DNA of 64,000 nucleotides from contig NZ_JACHMS010000001.1 of assembly GCF_014205055.1 (NCBI RefSeq), positions 6,200,001 through 6,264,000 of the forward strand, written 5' to 3'. The notes below the pieces were generated by a model. The model was not told where the DNA came from. It did no database searches and saw only the letters and a list, made by a program, of their open reading frames with translations. The stretch comes from Streptomyces luteogriseus (GTDB lineage Bacteria > Actinomycetota > Actinomycetes > Streptomycetales > Streptomycetaceae). The translations under genes and the position numbers were made by a program. Each line of letters begins with the position of its first letter. Position 1 is the stretch's first letter. Below, piece by piece: positions 6,994 to 14,669 of the stretch.

Positions 6994-8338
6994 GGCCCAG
7001 GCGGCCACCACCAGCGACGTGCGCGGTGTCGATTCCGGCCGATGTCTCGATGTGGCGGGCTTCAGCCAGACCGACGGCGGAAACGTGCACATCTGGGACT
7101 GCCACGGTGGAACCAACCAGCAGTGGACGCTGTCGGACAGTAACCAGCTGACCGTGTACGGCAACAAGTGCCTGGATGCCCGGGGCGGCGGCACCACGGC
7201 CGGGACCCCGGTGCAGATTTGGACGTGCACCGGCACTGAGAACCAGCAGTGGCGGGTCAACCCCGACGGCACGATCGTCGGCGTGCGGTCCGGGCTGTGC
7301 CTGGAGGCCTCGGGCTGGGGCAAGGCCAACGGCACGGAGGTGCGGCTCTGGTCGTGCACCGGCGGCACCAACCAGAAGTGGACCGGCCTGTCCGGGACGG
7401 GCAACGCGTGTGCACTTCCGTCGACGTACCGCTGGACATCGACCGGCTCGCTTGCGGAGCCGAAGGCGGGGTGGGTCGCGCTCAAGGACTTCACCACCGT
7501 GAAGCACAACGGCAAGCACATCGTCTATGCCACGACGCACAACACCCTCGCCGGTAACGACGGGCGCTGGGGATTGACGACCTTCAGCCCCTTCACGAAC
7601 TGGTCCGACATGGCCACCGCCACCCAGAACACGATCCCCTTCGACGGCATCGCGCCGACGCTGTTCTACTTCGCCCCGAAGAACCTCTGGGTGCTCGCCT
7701 ACAACGGGGCTTGGCCATACAGCTTCGGATACCGCACCTCGAGCGACCCCACCGACCCCAACGGCTGGTCCGCGCAGCAGGAGCTGTTCACGGGAACCCT
7801 CCCCAAGGGGGGCCCCCTCGACGTGACCCTCATCGGCGACGACACGAACATGTACATGTTCTTCGCCGACGACGAGGGCGGCATCTACCGCGCCAGCATG
7901 CCCATCGGCAACTTCCCGGGCACCTTCGGTTCGTTCACGAAGATCATGAGCGACACGCCGCAAAACCTGTTCGAGGCGGTCGAGGTCTACAAGGTCCAGG
8001 GCCAGAACCAGTACCTCATGATCGTCGAGGCCCAGAATTACACAGGGTACGGTCGCTACTTCCGCTCGTTCACGGCCACCAGCCTGGGCGGCACATGGAC
8101 ACCGCAGCCGCAGGCCGACACCGTGACCAGCCCCTTCGCCGGCAGTGCCAACAGCGGCGCGACGGCCTGGACCAGGGACATCAGCCACGGCGATCTGGTT
8201 CGCACCAACCCCGACCAGACCAAGACCATCGACCCTTGCAATCTGCAGTTCCTCTACCAGGGGCGCGACCCCAGCACCGACGGCATGGACTACGGCCTCC
8301 TGCCTTACCGGCCGGGCGTGCTGACACTGCAGCGCTAG
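6896..8338 (+). CDS. Secreted GH62 alpha-L-arabinofuranosidase with N-terminal CBM13
   Basis: A 480-aa arabinoxylan arabinofuranohydrolase. GH62 enzymes cut single arabinose side chains from xylan. The ATG at 6896 is preferred over the in-frame ATG 24 nt upstream because it follows the GACGAGG ribosome-binding site and starts a clean signal peptide (MHRRSFSLRRPSAVLAAVVA). Residues 38-165 are a ricin-type beta-trefoil with three lobes ending in NQQW or NQKW. Residues 175-480 are the GH62 propeller: Asp in ALKDFTTVKHNG and in GGPLDVTLIGDD, Glu in NLFEAVEVYK, and the terminal DYGLLPYRPGVLTL. It is similar in layout to the AbfB-type enzyme described from S. lividans, but with the binding domain at the N terminus. 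It is controlled by the promoter/operator at 6745-6813. Confidence 0.92.
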   Translation: MHRRSFSLRRPSAVLAAVVAALAALAALLVAGPAQAATTSDVRGVDSGRCLDVAGFSQTDGGNVHIWDCHGGTNQQWTLSDSNQLTVYGNKCLDARGGGTTAGTPVQIWTCTGTENQQWRVNPDGTIVGVRSGLCLEASGWGKANGTEVRLWSCTGGTNQKWTGLSGTGNACALPSTYRWTSTGSLAEPKAGWVALKDFTTVKHNGKHIVYATTHNTLAGNDGRWGLTTFSPFTNWSDMATATQNTIPFDGIAPTLFYFAPKNLWVLAYNGAWPYSFGYRTSSDPTDPNGWSAQQELFTGTLPKGGPLDVTLIGDDTNMYMFFADDEGGIYRASMPIGNFPGTFGSFTKIMSDTPQNLFEAVEVYKVQGQNQYLMIVEAQNYTGYGRYFRSFTATSLGGTWTPQPQADTVTSPFAGSANSGATAWTRDISHGDLVRTNPDQTKTIDPCNLQFLYQGRDPSTDGMDYGLLPYRPGVLTLQR

Positions 8339-8449
8339 CCGGTGGCGTGACGCAGGTCCTGGTGTTCCTGACGCTCGCGGGCAACGACGTACGCCGAACC
8401 GGGTGAGCGTCACAGCGAGCGATCAGGAACAACGGGTGGAGTTGGAGCG

Positions 8450-8476
8450 GCGGGCTCGGTGCAAGGCCGAGCCCGC
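8450..8476. terminator. Hairpin terminator of the GH62 gene
   Basis: GCGGGCTCGG (8450-8459) pairs with CCGAGCCCGC (8467-8476) across a 7-nt loop, 112 nt after the stop codon. Confidence 0.6.
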
Positions 8477-8609
8477 CCCTGCACGTGGAGAACCCGGATG
8501 GTGGTGGCCTCGTCCTGGTCGACCACGAGACGCGGAACGTGTCAAGCCTGGTGAGTCGGTCGGTTTCAGGGTTTGTCGAGTGAGCCGGGGTCGCCGGCGT
8601 CCGAGGTGG

Positions 8610-8990
8610 TCACTGGGCGGCGGCGTGGTCGTCCGGCTGGTTGATCCACACGTTGGTGGGGATGATCGGCGGGGTGGGTGGCTTGTTGACGAACCGTTCG
8701 GGGTTGCGCTGGTAGACGGCGGTCAGGACGTCGGCGCGGACGGCGACCATCCGGACGACGGTGCAGCGTCTGTAGATGTCGAGATCGAGTACAGGTGGTA
8801 CAAGACCCGTTTACCCGGTCCGCGCAGCCGCGTTACGTCCCGGGACCGGATCTCGTTCGGGCGGGTGGCCGGCAGTTCCGGTTTGGCGTGCGCTGGGTGG
8901 ACGGCGTGGCGGCGACGCTCACGGACCTCGTCATGCTCGCGCAGTGCGGTACATGGTGGACACGCCGGCCACGTACACGCCTTGGTCGCG
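8610..8990 (-). pseudogene. IS3-family transposase (orfB) remnant, internally deleted
   Basis: Pieces in several minus-strand frames rebuild an IS3 orfB. These are GVYVAGVSTMYRTLREHDEV, RRRHAVHPAHAKPELPATRP, NEIRSRDVTRLRGPGKRV and LYHLYSI, then after a shift LDIYRRCTVVRMVA. An abrupt jump leads to the C-terminal tail NPERFVNKPPTPPIIPT-NVWINQPDD, which ends at a TGA at 8610. Roughly 180 residues holding most of the DDE domain are gone. The copy is dead. Confidence 0.75.
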
Positions 8991-9057
8991 CGCCGTCACG
9001 TTGTTGGGTGCGTGAGTGCCTGACAGCGTGCTGGAGTGTGGCCGGTCCGGGTGTCGA

Positions 9058-9200
9058 CGTAGGACACGACGACGCCGCGCTCCAGCATGAGCTCCTCGAC
9101 CTCGCGGAAGCTGAGCGGAACCGGAAGTACAGCCACACGCAGTGCGAGATGATCTCGACCGGGTACCGGTGCCCCTTGTACGACGGCGACGCGGACGACA
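9058..9200 (-). pseudogene. IS6-family transposase remnant
   Basis: The minus strand encodes SYKGHRYPVEIISHCVWLYF and, one frame over, PLSFREVEELMLERGVVVSY. This is the conserved start of IS6-type transposases, where a Y/F-R-x-P-L-S-x-R-D/E-x-E-E motif precedes the DDE core. A single-base indel separates the two pieces. The match ends where the IS3 remnant begins, so the two elements were probably nested or recombined before decay. Confidence 0.7.
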
Positions 9201-9239
9201 CGGGCGATCCCATCCAGACGCGATCAACCACAAGATCAT

Positions 9240-9623
9240 CCCACCCCGCTCAGCCAACGTGACAATGCCCTTCGGAGAGGTGCTGGTAGGTGCCGGGGCG
9301 GGTCCTGGTCACGGTTCTTCTTCGGGTAGAACGCGGTGCGGGTCACACCGGCTTCGGTGGCCGGTGTCTTCAAGTCGCAGCCGCTGGCCGGGCGCGGGCG
9401 TGGTCTTCGAGTAGGTGGCGACGGGATCGCCGACGATCTGCACGAGATACGTGCCGGCGGAGTACGTCTGCCGGGTGCCGTCGGCCGGAGCGGCCGGAGC
9501 GGCCTGAGCGGCCTGGGTGAGTGGACCGCAGGTGAGGATGATTCCCCCGGTGAGTACCGGGGCGAGCAGACGCCCTGTTCTACGGCCGACGGTGGGGCGT
9601 CGGCCGGGGTGTTGCTGGGGCAA
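9240..9623 (-). pseudogene. Subtilase (S8) N-terminal fragment: signal plus I9 propeptide start
   Basis: The minus strand encodes a signal peptide (LLAPVLTGGIILTCGPLTQA, then AAQAAPAAPADG). It continues with SAGTYLVQIVGDPVATYSKT and TPAPGQRL, the beginning of an inhibitor-I9 propeptide as found in secreted subtilisin-like proteases. The expected continuation (DLKTPATEAG) appears in another frame, after which the sequence is lost. No catalytic Asp, His or Ser region is present. This is the front of a protease gene cut off by the neighbouring IS debris. Confidence 0.6.
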
Positions 9624-9792
9624 GGTGGTGCTTTCCCGAATGGAGTGGTCAAGTCCCCGAGATCACAGCCATCTTGTTGCCTGTGCGGCTGGCGCGAGAA
9701 GAGCGGAGTGTTTGAAACCTAAGCAACTCCACATTGTGTTCACGGAGTTGACGGTTTACTTCCCAGTAATCGGTCCTCGGCCATGCCGGTGA

Positions 9793-10152
9793 ACCGTCGC
9801 AGCCGCGCCGACGAGGCTCGGCGGCTACTACGGCACGACGACGTACAGCGGCACGACATGTCGGGTCCACCACCACACGGCCAAGCCTGCGGTGTCCGCC
9901 ACGGTGACCCCGAACAAGTCCGGTTAGTGCTCGGTGTTCCAGGCCCAGGAGTACTACAGCGGCGCGTGGCACATCCTCACCACGTCCCCCTGCTTCTCAC
10001 TGGACACGAACAGCGCGGCGGTGACCTCGCTGAGCCCGACCAACGCGGCCGACCAGAAGTTCCGGGTGCGGGCGGAGTATGTGCGAAGCGCCAAGGACAC
10101 GACGCATGTGAGTACTTGGGGTGGGTGGCTGTACCTGACGGTCAGCACCTGA
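9793..10152 (+). pseudogene. Secreted beta-rich protein tail with in-frame stop
   Basis: One frame reads GGYYGTTTYSGTTCRVHHHT, then KPAVSATVTPNKSG. It then meets TAG at 9925-9927 where a Gln codon (CAG) would fit, and continues CSVFQAQEYYSGAWHILT to WGGWLYLTVST and a TGA. The repeated SATVTP and FRVRAEYVRS strands suggest an immunoglobulin-like or fibronectin-like beta-sandwich at the end of a secreted protein. No start or signal peptide remains. The 72-codon piece after the TAG has a GTG, but by itself it would be half a domain. Confidence 0.5.
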
Positions 10153-10178
10153 GGACGACTGTCGGGCAGGATGGCCGC

Positions 10179-10541
10179 ATGACAAAAACGCTCGAGCGGC
10201 CGATCGGCTGTGCTTCCTCCGGTTCGCTGTTGGCGTTGTGGTCGCAGGACTCCGTTTTGTCGATCGGCTCGGTGGGATCGGTACTGTCCGTGGGCTCGGT
10301 CGGTTCGGCCTTGTCGATCGGCTCGATCGGAAGCGCCCTGTCGGTGGGCTCGATCGGGTCGTCCCTGTCGCTGATCTCAGCGGGTTCGTGGCTGAGCACA
10401 GGCTCACTGCTCTCCGCCCAGTCCCGGTGGTCGGTGCTGTCCTGGCGCTCCTCGCGCGGCTTCCTGGCGGTGGGGGCGGCGGCTGGAGGGGCCCTGTTGG
10501 TGGCCCAGATGCTGCACAAGGCGGAAACCGGCGGCGAATGA
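10179..10541 (+). CDS. Nine-residue-repeat protein with C-terminal membrane segment
   Basis: A 120-aa protein of unknown function. After a short head (MTKTLERPIGCASSGSLLAL), residues 24-78 consist of about six tandem nonapeptides of the pattern S-x-L-S-x-G-S-x-G (SVLSIGSVG, SVLSVGSVG, SALSIGSIG, SALSVGSIG and two looser copies). A basic WRSSRG stretch follows, then a hydrophobic segment at 94-110 and a polar tail. Alternating Ser and aliphatic residues with regular Gly suggest a narrow beta-solenoid or stacked-strand structure held at the membrane. Similar Ser/Gly/Ile-repeat proteins occur in other streptomycetes as far as I recall, but no function is known to me. The ATG at 10179 follows GGCAGGATGG; the gene has no operon partner. 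Confidence 0.65.
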   Translation: MTKTLERPIGCASSGSLLALWSQDSVLSIGSVGSVLSVGSVGSALSIGSIGSALSVGSIGSSLSLISAGSWLSTGSLLSAQSRWSVLSWRSSRGFLAVGAAAGGALLVAQMLHKAETGGE

Positions 10542-10727
10542 CCTTGGTCAGCTTCTGCGGCTCCTGACCTGCTTCGTCCGGTGAGACGGTGCGACCGCGT
10601 CTCGGCGAAAAGATGATTGAGTCGGCAACCTTTCCGCTCCGAGCGGTCACTGAGGGGTGTACCGACGAGGGCGAGCCGTGGGCAGCGGCGTTACGCCCTC
10701 TGTGTCACCACCCGATCGGAGCCCCAC

Positions 10728-12512
10728 GTGTCATCAGAAGACCCGAGATCCGCCGAGCAGCCGATGCCTCGGGGTCGCACGCCCCGCCGTAGCCGGATGC
10801 GCCTCCGCTTTGTCGCGGGGGCGGTGGCGGTGCTCGCCGCCTCGGCCGGTGTCGGCGCCCTGGCGCCCAGTGCGGGCGCCGCGGCGACCGTCGGCATCAG
10901 TGTGGATGCCGGTACCTCCTTGGGCACGGTGCCCAGCAGTGGTGTCGGCCTCAACACGGGCGTCGGCGACGAGCACATGGGGGACGCCAAGGTGACATCG
11001 CTGATGAAGGCCGCGGGAGTTCGGCAGCTGCGCTATCCCGGCGGCTCCGGCGCGGACGACTTCCACTGGAAGACCCACACCATGGGCAACGGCGGCTGGA
11101 TCGTACCCAACACCGACTTCGACAGCTTCATGGCCACCGCGAAGAAGGTCGGCGCCCAGCCGATCCTGACCGCGAACTACGGTTCCGGCACCCCCCAGGA
11201 GGCCGCCGACTGGGTCAAGTACGCCAACATCGACAAAGGTTACGGCGTGAAGTACTGGGAGATCGGCAACGAGGTCTACGGCAACGGGCACTACAGCAAC
11301 GGCAAGGGCTGGGAAACCGACACGCACGCCGACAAGAGCCCGAAGGAGTACGGAAAGAACCTGGTCGCCTACGCGAAGGCGATGAAGGCCGTGGACCCGA
11401 CGGTGAAGATCGGAGCGGTGCTCACCACCCCCGGCGGCTGGCCGGACAAGGAAAAGGCTCCCGGTGACAGCGCCGACTGGAACAACACGGTGCTCTCCAT
11501 CGCGGGAAGCTCGATCGACTTCGTCATCGTCCACTGGTATCCGGGCGGCAAATCCACGGCCGACCTGCTGAACACCCCCTCCAAGATCGCCGGTGTCACG
11601 GCCGAGCTGCGCTCGCTGATCGCCAAGTACGCGGGCTCGCGCGCCGCTTCGGTGGAGATCGCGGTCACCGAGACCGACGCCGAGTTCTCGCCCGTCTTGA
11701 CCAGCCAGGCCGCGGCCCTGTTCGCGCCGGACACCTACATGACCTGGTTCGAGCAGGGCGCCACCCACGTGGACTGGTGGAACCTGCACAACGGCTCGGG
11801 CGAAGCACCCACCACCGTCCACGGCGAGACCGACTATCAGGACGGGGGCATTCTCTCCGCCGGAACCTGCGCCGGGGGGAGGTGCGAACCGCCGCGCGAG
11901 ACGCCCTTCCCCACCTACTGGGGCATCCGCTCGCTGACCGCACTGGCGAAGCCTGGCGACACCATGGTCAAGTCGTCCTCGGGCAACTCGTCGGTTGCTG
12001 TGCACGCGGTGCGGAGCAGCAACGGCGGTCTGAACGTCATGCTGATCAACAAGAGCCCGAAGAACGCGGCGCAGGTGTCGCTCTCGTACGCCGGATTCAC
12101 CCCGGCCGCAGGGGCGGTCACGACCGTTTCGTATGGCAAGGGAGACACCTCCCTGACGACGGCGAAGCGGGGCACGGCGGTCGCACAGACGCTGCCGCCG
12201 TACTCGATCACGACTCTTCAGCTGAAGCCCGCGTCGGGGACCGCCGTCGCTGACAAGCCGTCGCCCGCCTCCACGCCGACCGCCGCCGCGCCGCTTGTCT
12301 CCGCCGCCGGCAAGATCGGCAGCCGTGCGCAGGCGGAGAACGGCGCACCCGTCGGCGGGCCGACCCCGAACGGCAGCACGTCCGGCCCCCTGGCTTCCAC
12401 CGGGGCGAGCAGCGCTGTCACGTACAGCGCCATAGGTGGCCTGCTGGTCATCGTCGCCGGCGGCGTGCTGGTGCTTCGCGGACGTCGCCGCAGGGGTTTG
12501 CACGGGAAGTGA
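10728..12512 (+). CDS. Cell-wall-anchored alpha-L-arabinofuranosidase (GH51/clan A type) with sortase signal
   Basis: A 594-aa enzyme. A GTG at 10728 with CGGAG 6 nt upstream is used as start; the ATGs at 10764 and 10797 would shorten only the cytoplasmic head. The signal peptide (MRLRFVAGAVAVLAASAGVG) is followed by a TIM-barrel glycosidase. RYPGGSGADDFHW and ILTANYGSGTPQEAADWV lead to the acid/base Glu in YWEIGNEVYGNG (about residue 179) and the nucleophile Glu in AVTETDAEF (about 313). A beta-sandwich domain follows. The C terminus is a complete sorting signal: Pro/Thr/Ala linker, LASTG (about 554), a hydrophobic helix and RGRRRRGLHGK. LAXTG is recognised by class E sortases in Streptomyces. 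Family placement (GH51 against related clan-A families) is inferred from motifs. Confidence 0.85.
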   Translation: MSSEDPRSAEQPMPRGRTPRRSRMRLRFVAGAVAVLAASAGVGALAPSAGAAATVGISVDAGTSLGTVPSSGVGLNTGVGDEHMGDAKVTSLMKAAGVRQLRYPGGSGADDFHWKTHTMGNGGWIVPNTDFDSFMATAKKVGAQPILTANYGSGTPQEAADWVKYANIDKGYGVKYWEIGNEVYGNGHYSNGKGWETDTHADKSPKEYGKNLVAYAKAMKAVDPTVKIGAVLTTPGGWPDKEKAPGDSADWNNTVLSIAGSSIDFVIVHWYPGGKSTADLLNTPSKIAGVTAELRSLIAKYAGSRAASVEIAVTETDAEFSPVLTSQAAALFAPDTYMTWFEQGATHVDWWNLHNGSGEAPTTVHGETDYQDGGILSAGTCAGGRCEPPRETPFPTYWGIRSLTALAKPGDTMVKSSSGNSSVAVHAVRSSNGGLNVMLINKSPKNAAQVSLSYAGFTPAAGAVTTVSYGKGDTSLTTAKRGTAVAQTLPPYSITTLQLKPASGTAVADKPSPASTPTAAAPLVSAAGKIGSRAQAENGAPVGGPTPNGSTSGPLASTGASSAVTYSAIGGLLVIVAGGVLVLRGRRRRGLHGK

Positions 12513-12626
12513 GACCGCGTGAGTGACTGACGGCCCGGCAGCAACGCCACCCACCCGTGGCGTACGCGCCGGGCCGTCGGCCTCCGCGCAGGTGTCGGCG
12601 TCGGCGGCCAGGAAACAGACAAGGCC

Positions 12627-12845
12627 CGGGTCGTTGACCTGGACCTGGCCCACCTCGGCACCGGTCCCGACCCGTGGGGCGGCCCACGGGCCGCGTTCCG
12701 GGGCACCGTGGAACTGCCGCGCGAGGACTTCGCGATGAACTACAACCAGGTCGTCCAGGTCGGCATGGCCGCCATCGGCACCACGCTCCGCGTCGGGATC
12801 GACCTCCAGGCCGTCCAGGGCGAAAGGCTTCCGCCCCTCGCCTGA
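12627..12845 (+). pseudogene. YceI-family protein, C-terminal fragment
   Basis: An open frame without a start encodes VVDLDLAHLGTGPDPWGGPR, AAFRGTVELPREDFAMNYN, QVVQVGMAAIGTTLRVGIDL and QAVQGERLPPLA before the TGA at 12843. This is the end of a YceI-like lipocalin-fold protein: the DPWGxxRAxF turn, the DFxMxYN strand and the closing GxxLxIxIxL-xAV strand. About 110 residues of the N-terminal part are missing. It retains its own terminator at 12852. Confidence 0.65.
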
Positions 12846-12851
12846 CGGCAC

Positions 12852-12900
12852 AGACGGCTCGGCCCCCTGCCTCACTCGGGAAGCAGGGGCCGAGCCGTCT
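12852..12900. terminator. Strong hairpin terminator after the YceI fragment
   Basis: AGACGGCTCGG at 12852-12862 pairs with CCGAGCCGTCT at 12890-12900, and the stem extends inward through CCCCTGC/GCAGGGG with one bulged C. This gives roughly an 18-bp stem around a 12-nt loop. Confidence 0.7.
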
Positions 12901-12904
12901 GTGG

Positions 12905-13750
12905 CCTGTGCCTCCTGGTGGCTGAGCAGGATGTCGACACCGTCCTGGCTGCCGTACAGCGTGATATCGGGAGGAGTCCGGCGGCTGCTGCGGGCCGGTC
13001 GACGTCAAACCGCGCGGCATCGCCTCCCGCGGTACCGGCGGCCGGGCCGCCACTCGGAAGTTGCCGCCAGGGCGCGGCCCAGCCCAGAACCCGCCGTCCA
13101 GGCGAAGGCAGCCTGACGTGAACCGGTCCGGCCACGCCGCCCCGAACTGCCGCTGCTGATCGTGCGCCCTGACCATGTTGGCTCGCTCGTGTCGTCGGCC
13201 TTCCTTGCGCTCCGCCCCCGTGACGGGCTGGGCCCTTGGATCTCGGGCGTGCTGACGAGCCGAATCGGTCGTGCCTTCCTTGTGCACCTGGCGACTGGCG
13301 CCATCGGGGCGCCATCGGGCGTGCGACCACCAAGACCGCGCTGCTCGATCTGATGATCCCGATCCCTCGCTCGACGAAGCCCACGTTGTAGAGAATCGGC
13401 TTCTGCGCATCGAGACTGAGACCCAGCGGGAAGGGGAAGAGGCCAGCGAGACCTGGTGGCGCACTGCTGACCTCACTCGGGGCTAATGGCTCGAGCTGAC
13501 CTGGCTGGAGGAAACAGCGGAGCGGTACGACGCCGCCTGTGCAGGGCAACCGGCTTAGGAGGCCGAGCTGGACGGTCTAATCGGCCTGACTCCTGGCGGA
13601 TCTACCGCAAAGCCCGGTGCAGCCTGAATCGAATGACGTCAATCGCCGCCGCAGTTCTCACCCTTGGAGCGGCAACGCTGAAAGACCTCACTGAGCTGAG
13701 AGGTCGTGACCGGCAGACCGATCTCGGTGACGGCCCCGCCGGCGGACGCC
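12905..13750. other. Degenerate stretch without a recognisable gene
   Basis: About 850 nt between the YceI terminator and the Fic remnant. Open frames here are short or composed of Arg/Ala/Pro-rich shadow sequence. One plus-strand piece around 13490-13560 (ELTWLEETAERYDAACAGQP) looks coding-like but is closed by a TAG and has no recognisable family. I see no RNA gene or repeat. Base composition is lower in GC than in the flanking genes, fitting decayed transferred DNA. Confidence 0.4.
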
Positions 13751-13752
13751 AG

Positions 13753-13878
13753 TCAGGCGGGACGTATGGCGAGTTCCAGGGCGGCGATGTCCGCTTCGGC
13801 CTCGGAGAGCTCGGTTGCGTCGGTGATGCCGAGACTGTTTCGGAGGACGCCGTTGGGCTCGCTGTAGGGGTCGGTCAC
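13753..13878 (-). pseudogene. Fic-domain toxin remnant, N-terminal 41 residues
   Basis: A GTG at 13878 overlaps the stop of the antitoxin-like gene by four bases (GTGA), the usual translational coupling of toxin-antitoxin pairs. It encodes VTDPYSEPNGVLRNSLGITD followed by ATELSEAEADIAALE and stops at a TGA. The DPYxxPNGVLRNxLGITDxxEL opening is characteristic of Fic/DOC-family proteins. The HPFxxGNGR AMP-transferase motif and the rest of the roughly 200-residue domain are absent, and no continuation is visible in other frames. The toxin is therefore dead while its partner gene is intact. Confidence 0.75.
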
Positions 13879-14591
13879 TCAGCGGCCTTACGGGTGTAGC
13901 GGGCGAGGGTGCGGGCGCGCAAGGCTGCGGCGTCGAGCTCCCCGCGTGCGTAGGCGTCGAGGTCGGCGGTGGTGTCTGCGCTGACGCGCAGCCCCTCGGC
14001 CTCGGTGGAGCCGATGGCGGAGGCGACTGCCGCTCGGCGACGTTGGGCTTGCTCGTTCTGTTCGCGTCGTCGATAGCCCTCTAGGGATGCGACGTCCACG
14101 CGGCGGTGGGTGCCGACCATGCGGAAGTCGATCACGCCCTTGTCGAGCAGCGTGACCAGGTGCGGCCGGGAGACGCCGAGGGTCTTCGCTGCCTGGATAG
14201 TGGACAGCTCCGTACCCTTGGCGATTACCTCGACCGCGCGGCCGGAGGTAATGAGCGCCATGGTCTCCATGAGGACCGCCAGGGCCTCACGTGGCACCTC
14301 CATGGTGACCTTGCCCGCTTCGGCGACGGTGATGTGGAACGTCTCGGCACTGCTGGTGAGGGCGTCACGCAGGCATGGCACGGCCTCCTCGACGCTGCGT
14401 TTGCGCTGCTCCTTCCGCGTCCGCTGCGCCTGGGTCCTGCGCAGTGCGGGCGGGTTCTCAGTAGGGCGCTTGCGCAGCGCCTTCTTCCGAGTGCGGGAGG
14501 TCTCGATCTCGTGGCTGGAGGTCGTCGTACTGTCGTCGGTGGGGTGCTTCTTCTGTTTGGCCGGTTTCTGTTCCTGGTGGGTCACGGGCAT
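13875..14591 (-). CDS. Antitoxin-like protein: excisionase-type HTH fused to VbhA-like Fic inhibitor
   Basis: A 238-aa protein. Residues 1-70 are Lys/Arg-rich and disordered. Residues 97-125 contain a beta/alpha segment (VTMEVPREALAVLMETMALI). Residues 128-175 form a MerR/excisionase-like winged HTH (STIQAAKTLGVSRPHLVTLL, then FRMVGTHRRV). Residues 195-235 match VbhA-type antitoxins. S195-TEA-E199-G200 fits the class I inhibitory motif [S/T]xxxE[G/N], whose Glu blocks the ATP site of Fic enzymes, and LDAYARGELDAAALR matches the VbhA helix. It is translationally coupled to the Fic remnant. Self-repression through the 9-bp repeats at 14642-14665 is likely. The start ATG at 14591 has GAGG 9 nt upstream; a shorter product starting nearer the HTH is possible. 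Confidence 0.8.
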   Translation of the reverse strand: MPVTHQEQKPAKQKKHPTDDSTTTSSHEIETSRTRKKALRKRPTENPPALRRTQAQRTRKEQRKRSVEEAVPCLRDALTSSAETFHITVAEAGKVTMEVPREALAVLMETMALITSGRAVEVIAKGTELSTIQAAKTLGVSRPHLVTLLDKGVIDFRMVGTHRRVDVASLEGYRRREQNEQAQRRRAAVASAIGSTEAEGLRVSADTTADLDAYARGELDAAALRARTLARYTRKAAE

Positions 14592-14632
14592 AGGTGCGTC
14601 CTCGGCTTTGAGTGGCTGCTATCACCCTCAAC

Positions 14633-14665
14633 CACTTGAAACAAGTGAACCAAGTGCAATAGGTG
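14633..14665. promoter_or_regulatory. Iterated 9-bp repeats upstream of the antitoxin-like gene
   Basis: CAAGTG (14642), CAAGTG (14651) and TAGGTG (14660) recur with exact 9-bp spacing, each followed by a CAA/AAC-type trinucleotide. An inverted CACTTG at 14633 faces the first copy. The array starts 42 bp upstream of the antitoxin ATG. It fits an operator bound by several copies of the antitoxin HTH on one DNA face and a half. Confidence 0.55.
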
Positions 14666-14669
14666 CAAC

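Noticed and set aside
8403..9023. A 206-codon plus-strand ORF downstream of GH62
   Set aside because: The opposite strand clearly encodes pieces of an IS3 transposase; the plus frame is its shadow.
10242..10420. 27-bp DNA repeats that might be a minisatellite rather than a gene
   Set aside because: Repeats keep one reading frame with silent and conservative changes, and a start codon and membrane helix flank them, so a repeat protein is the better reading.
10734..12875. A 713-codon minus-strand frame opposite the anchored arabinofuranosidase
   Set aside because: The opposite strand has intact catalytic motifs and a sorting signal; this frame has neither start signal nor domain.
12872..13549. 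A 225-codon minus-strand ORF
   Set aside because: No family, no ribosome-binding site, composition of shadow type, and it crosses the YceI terminator region.
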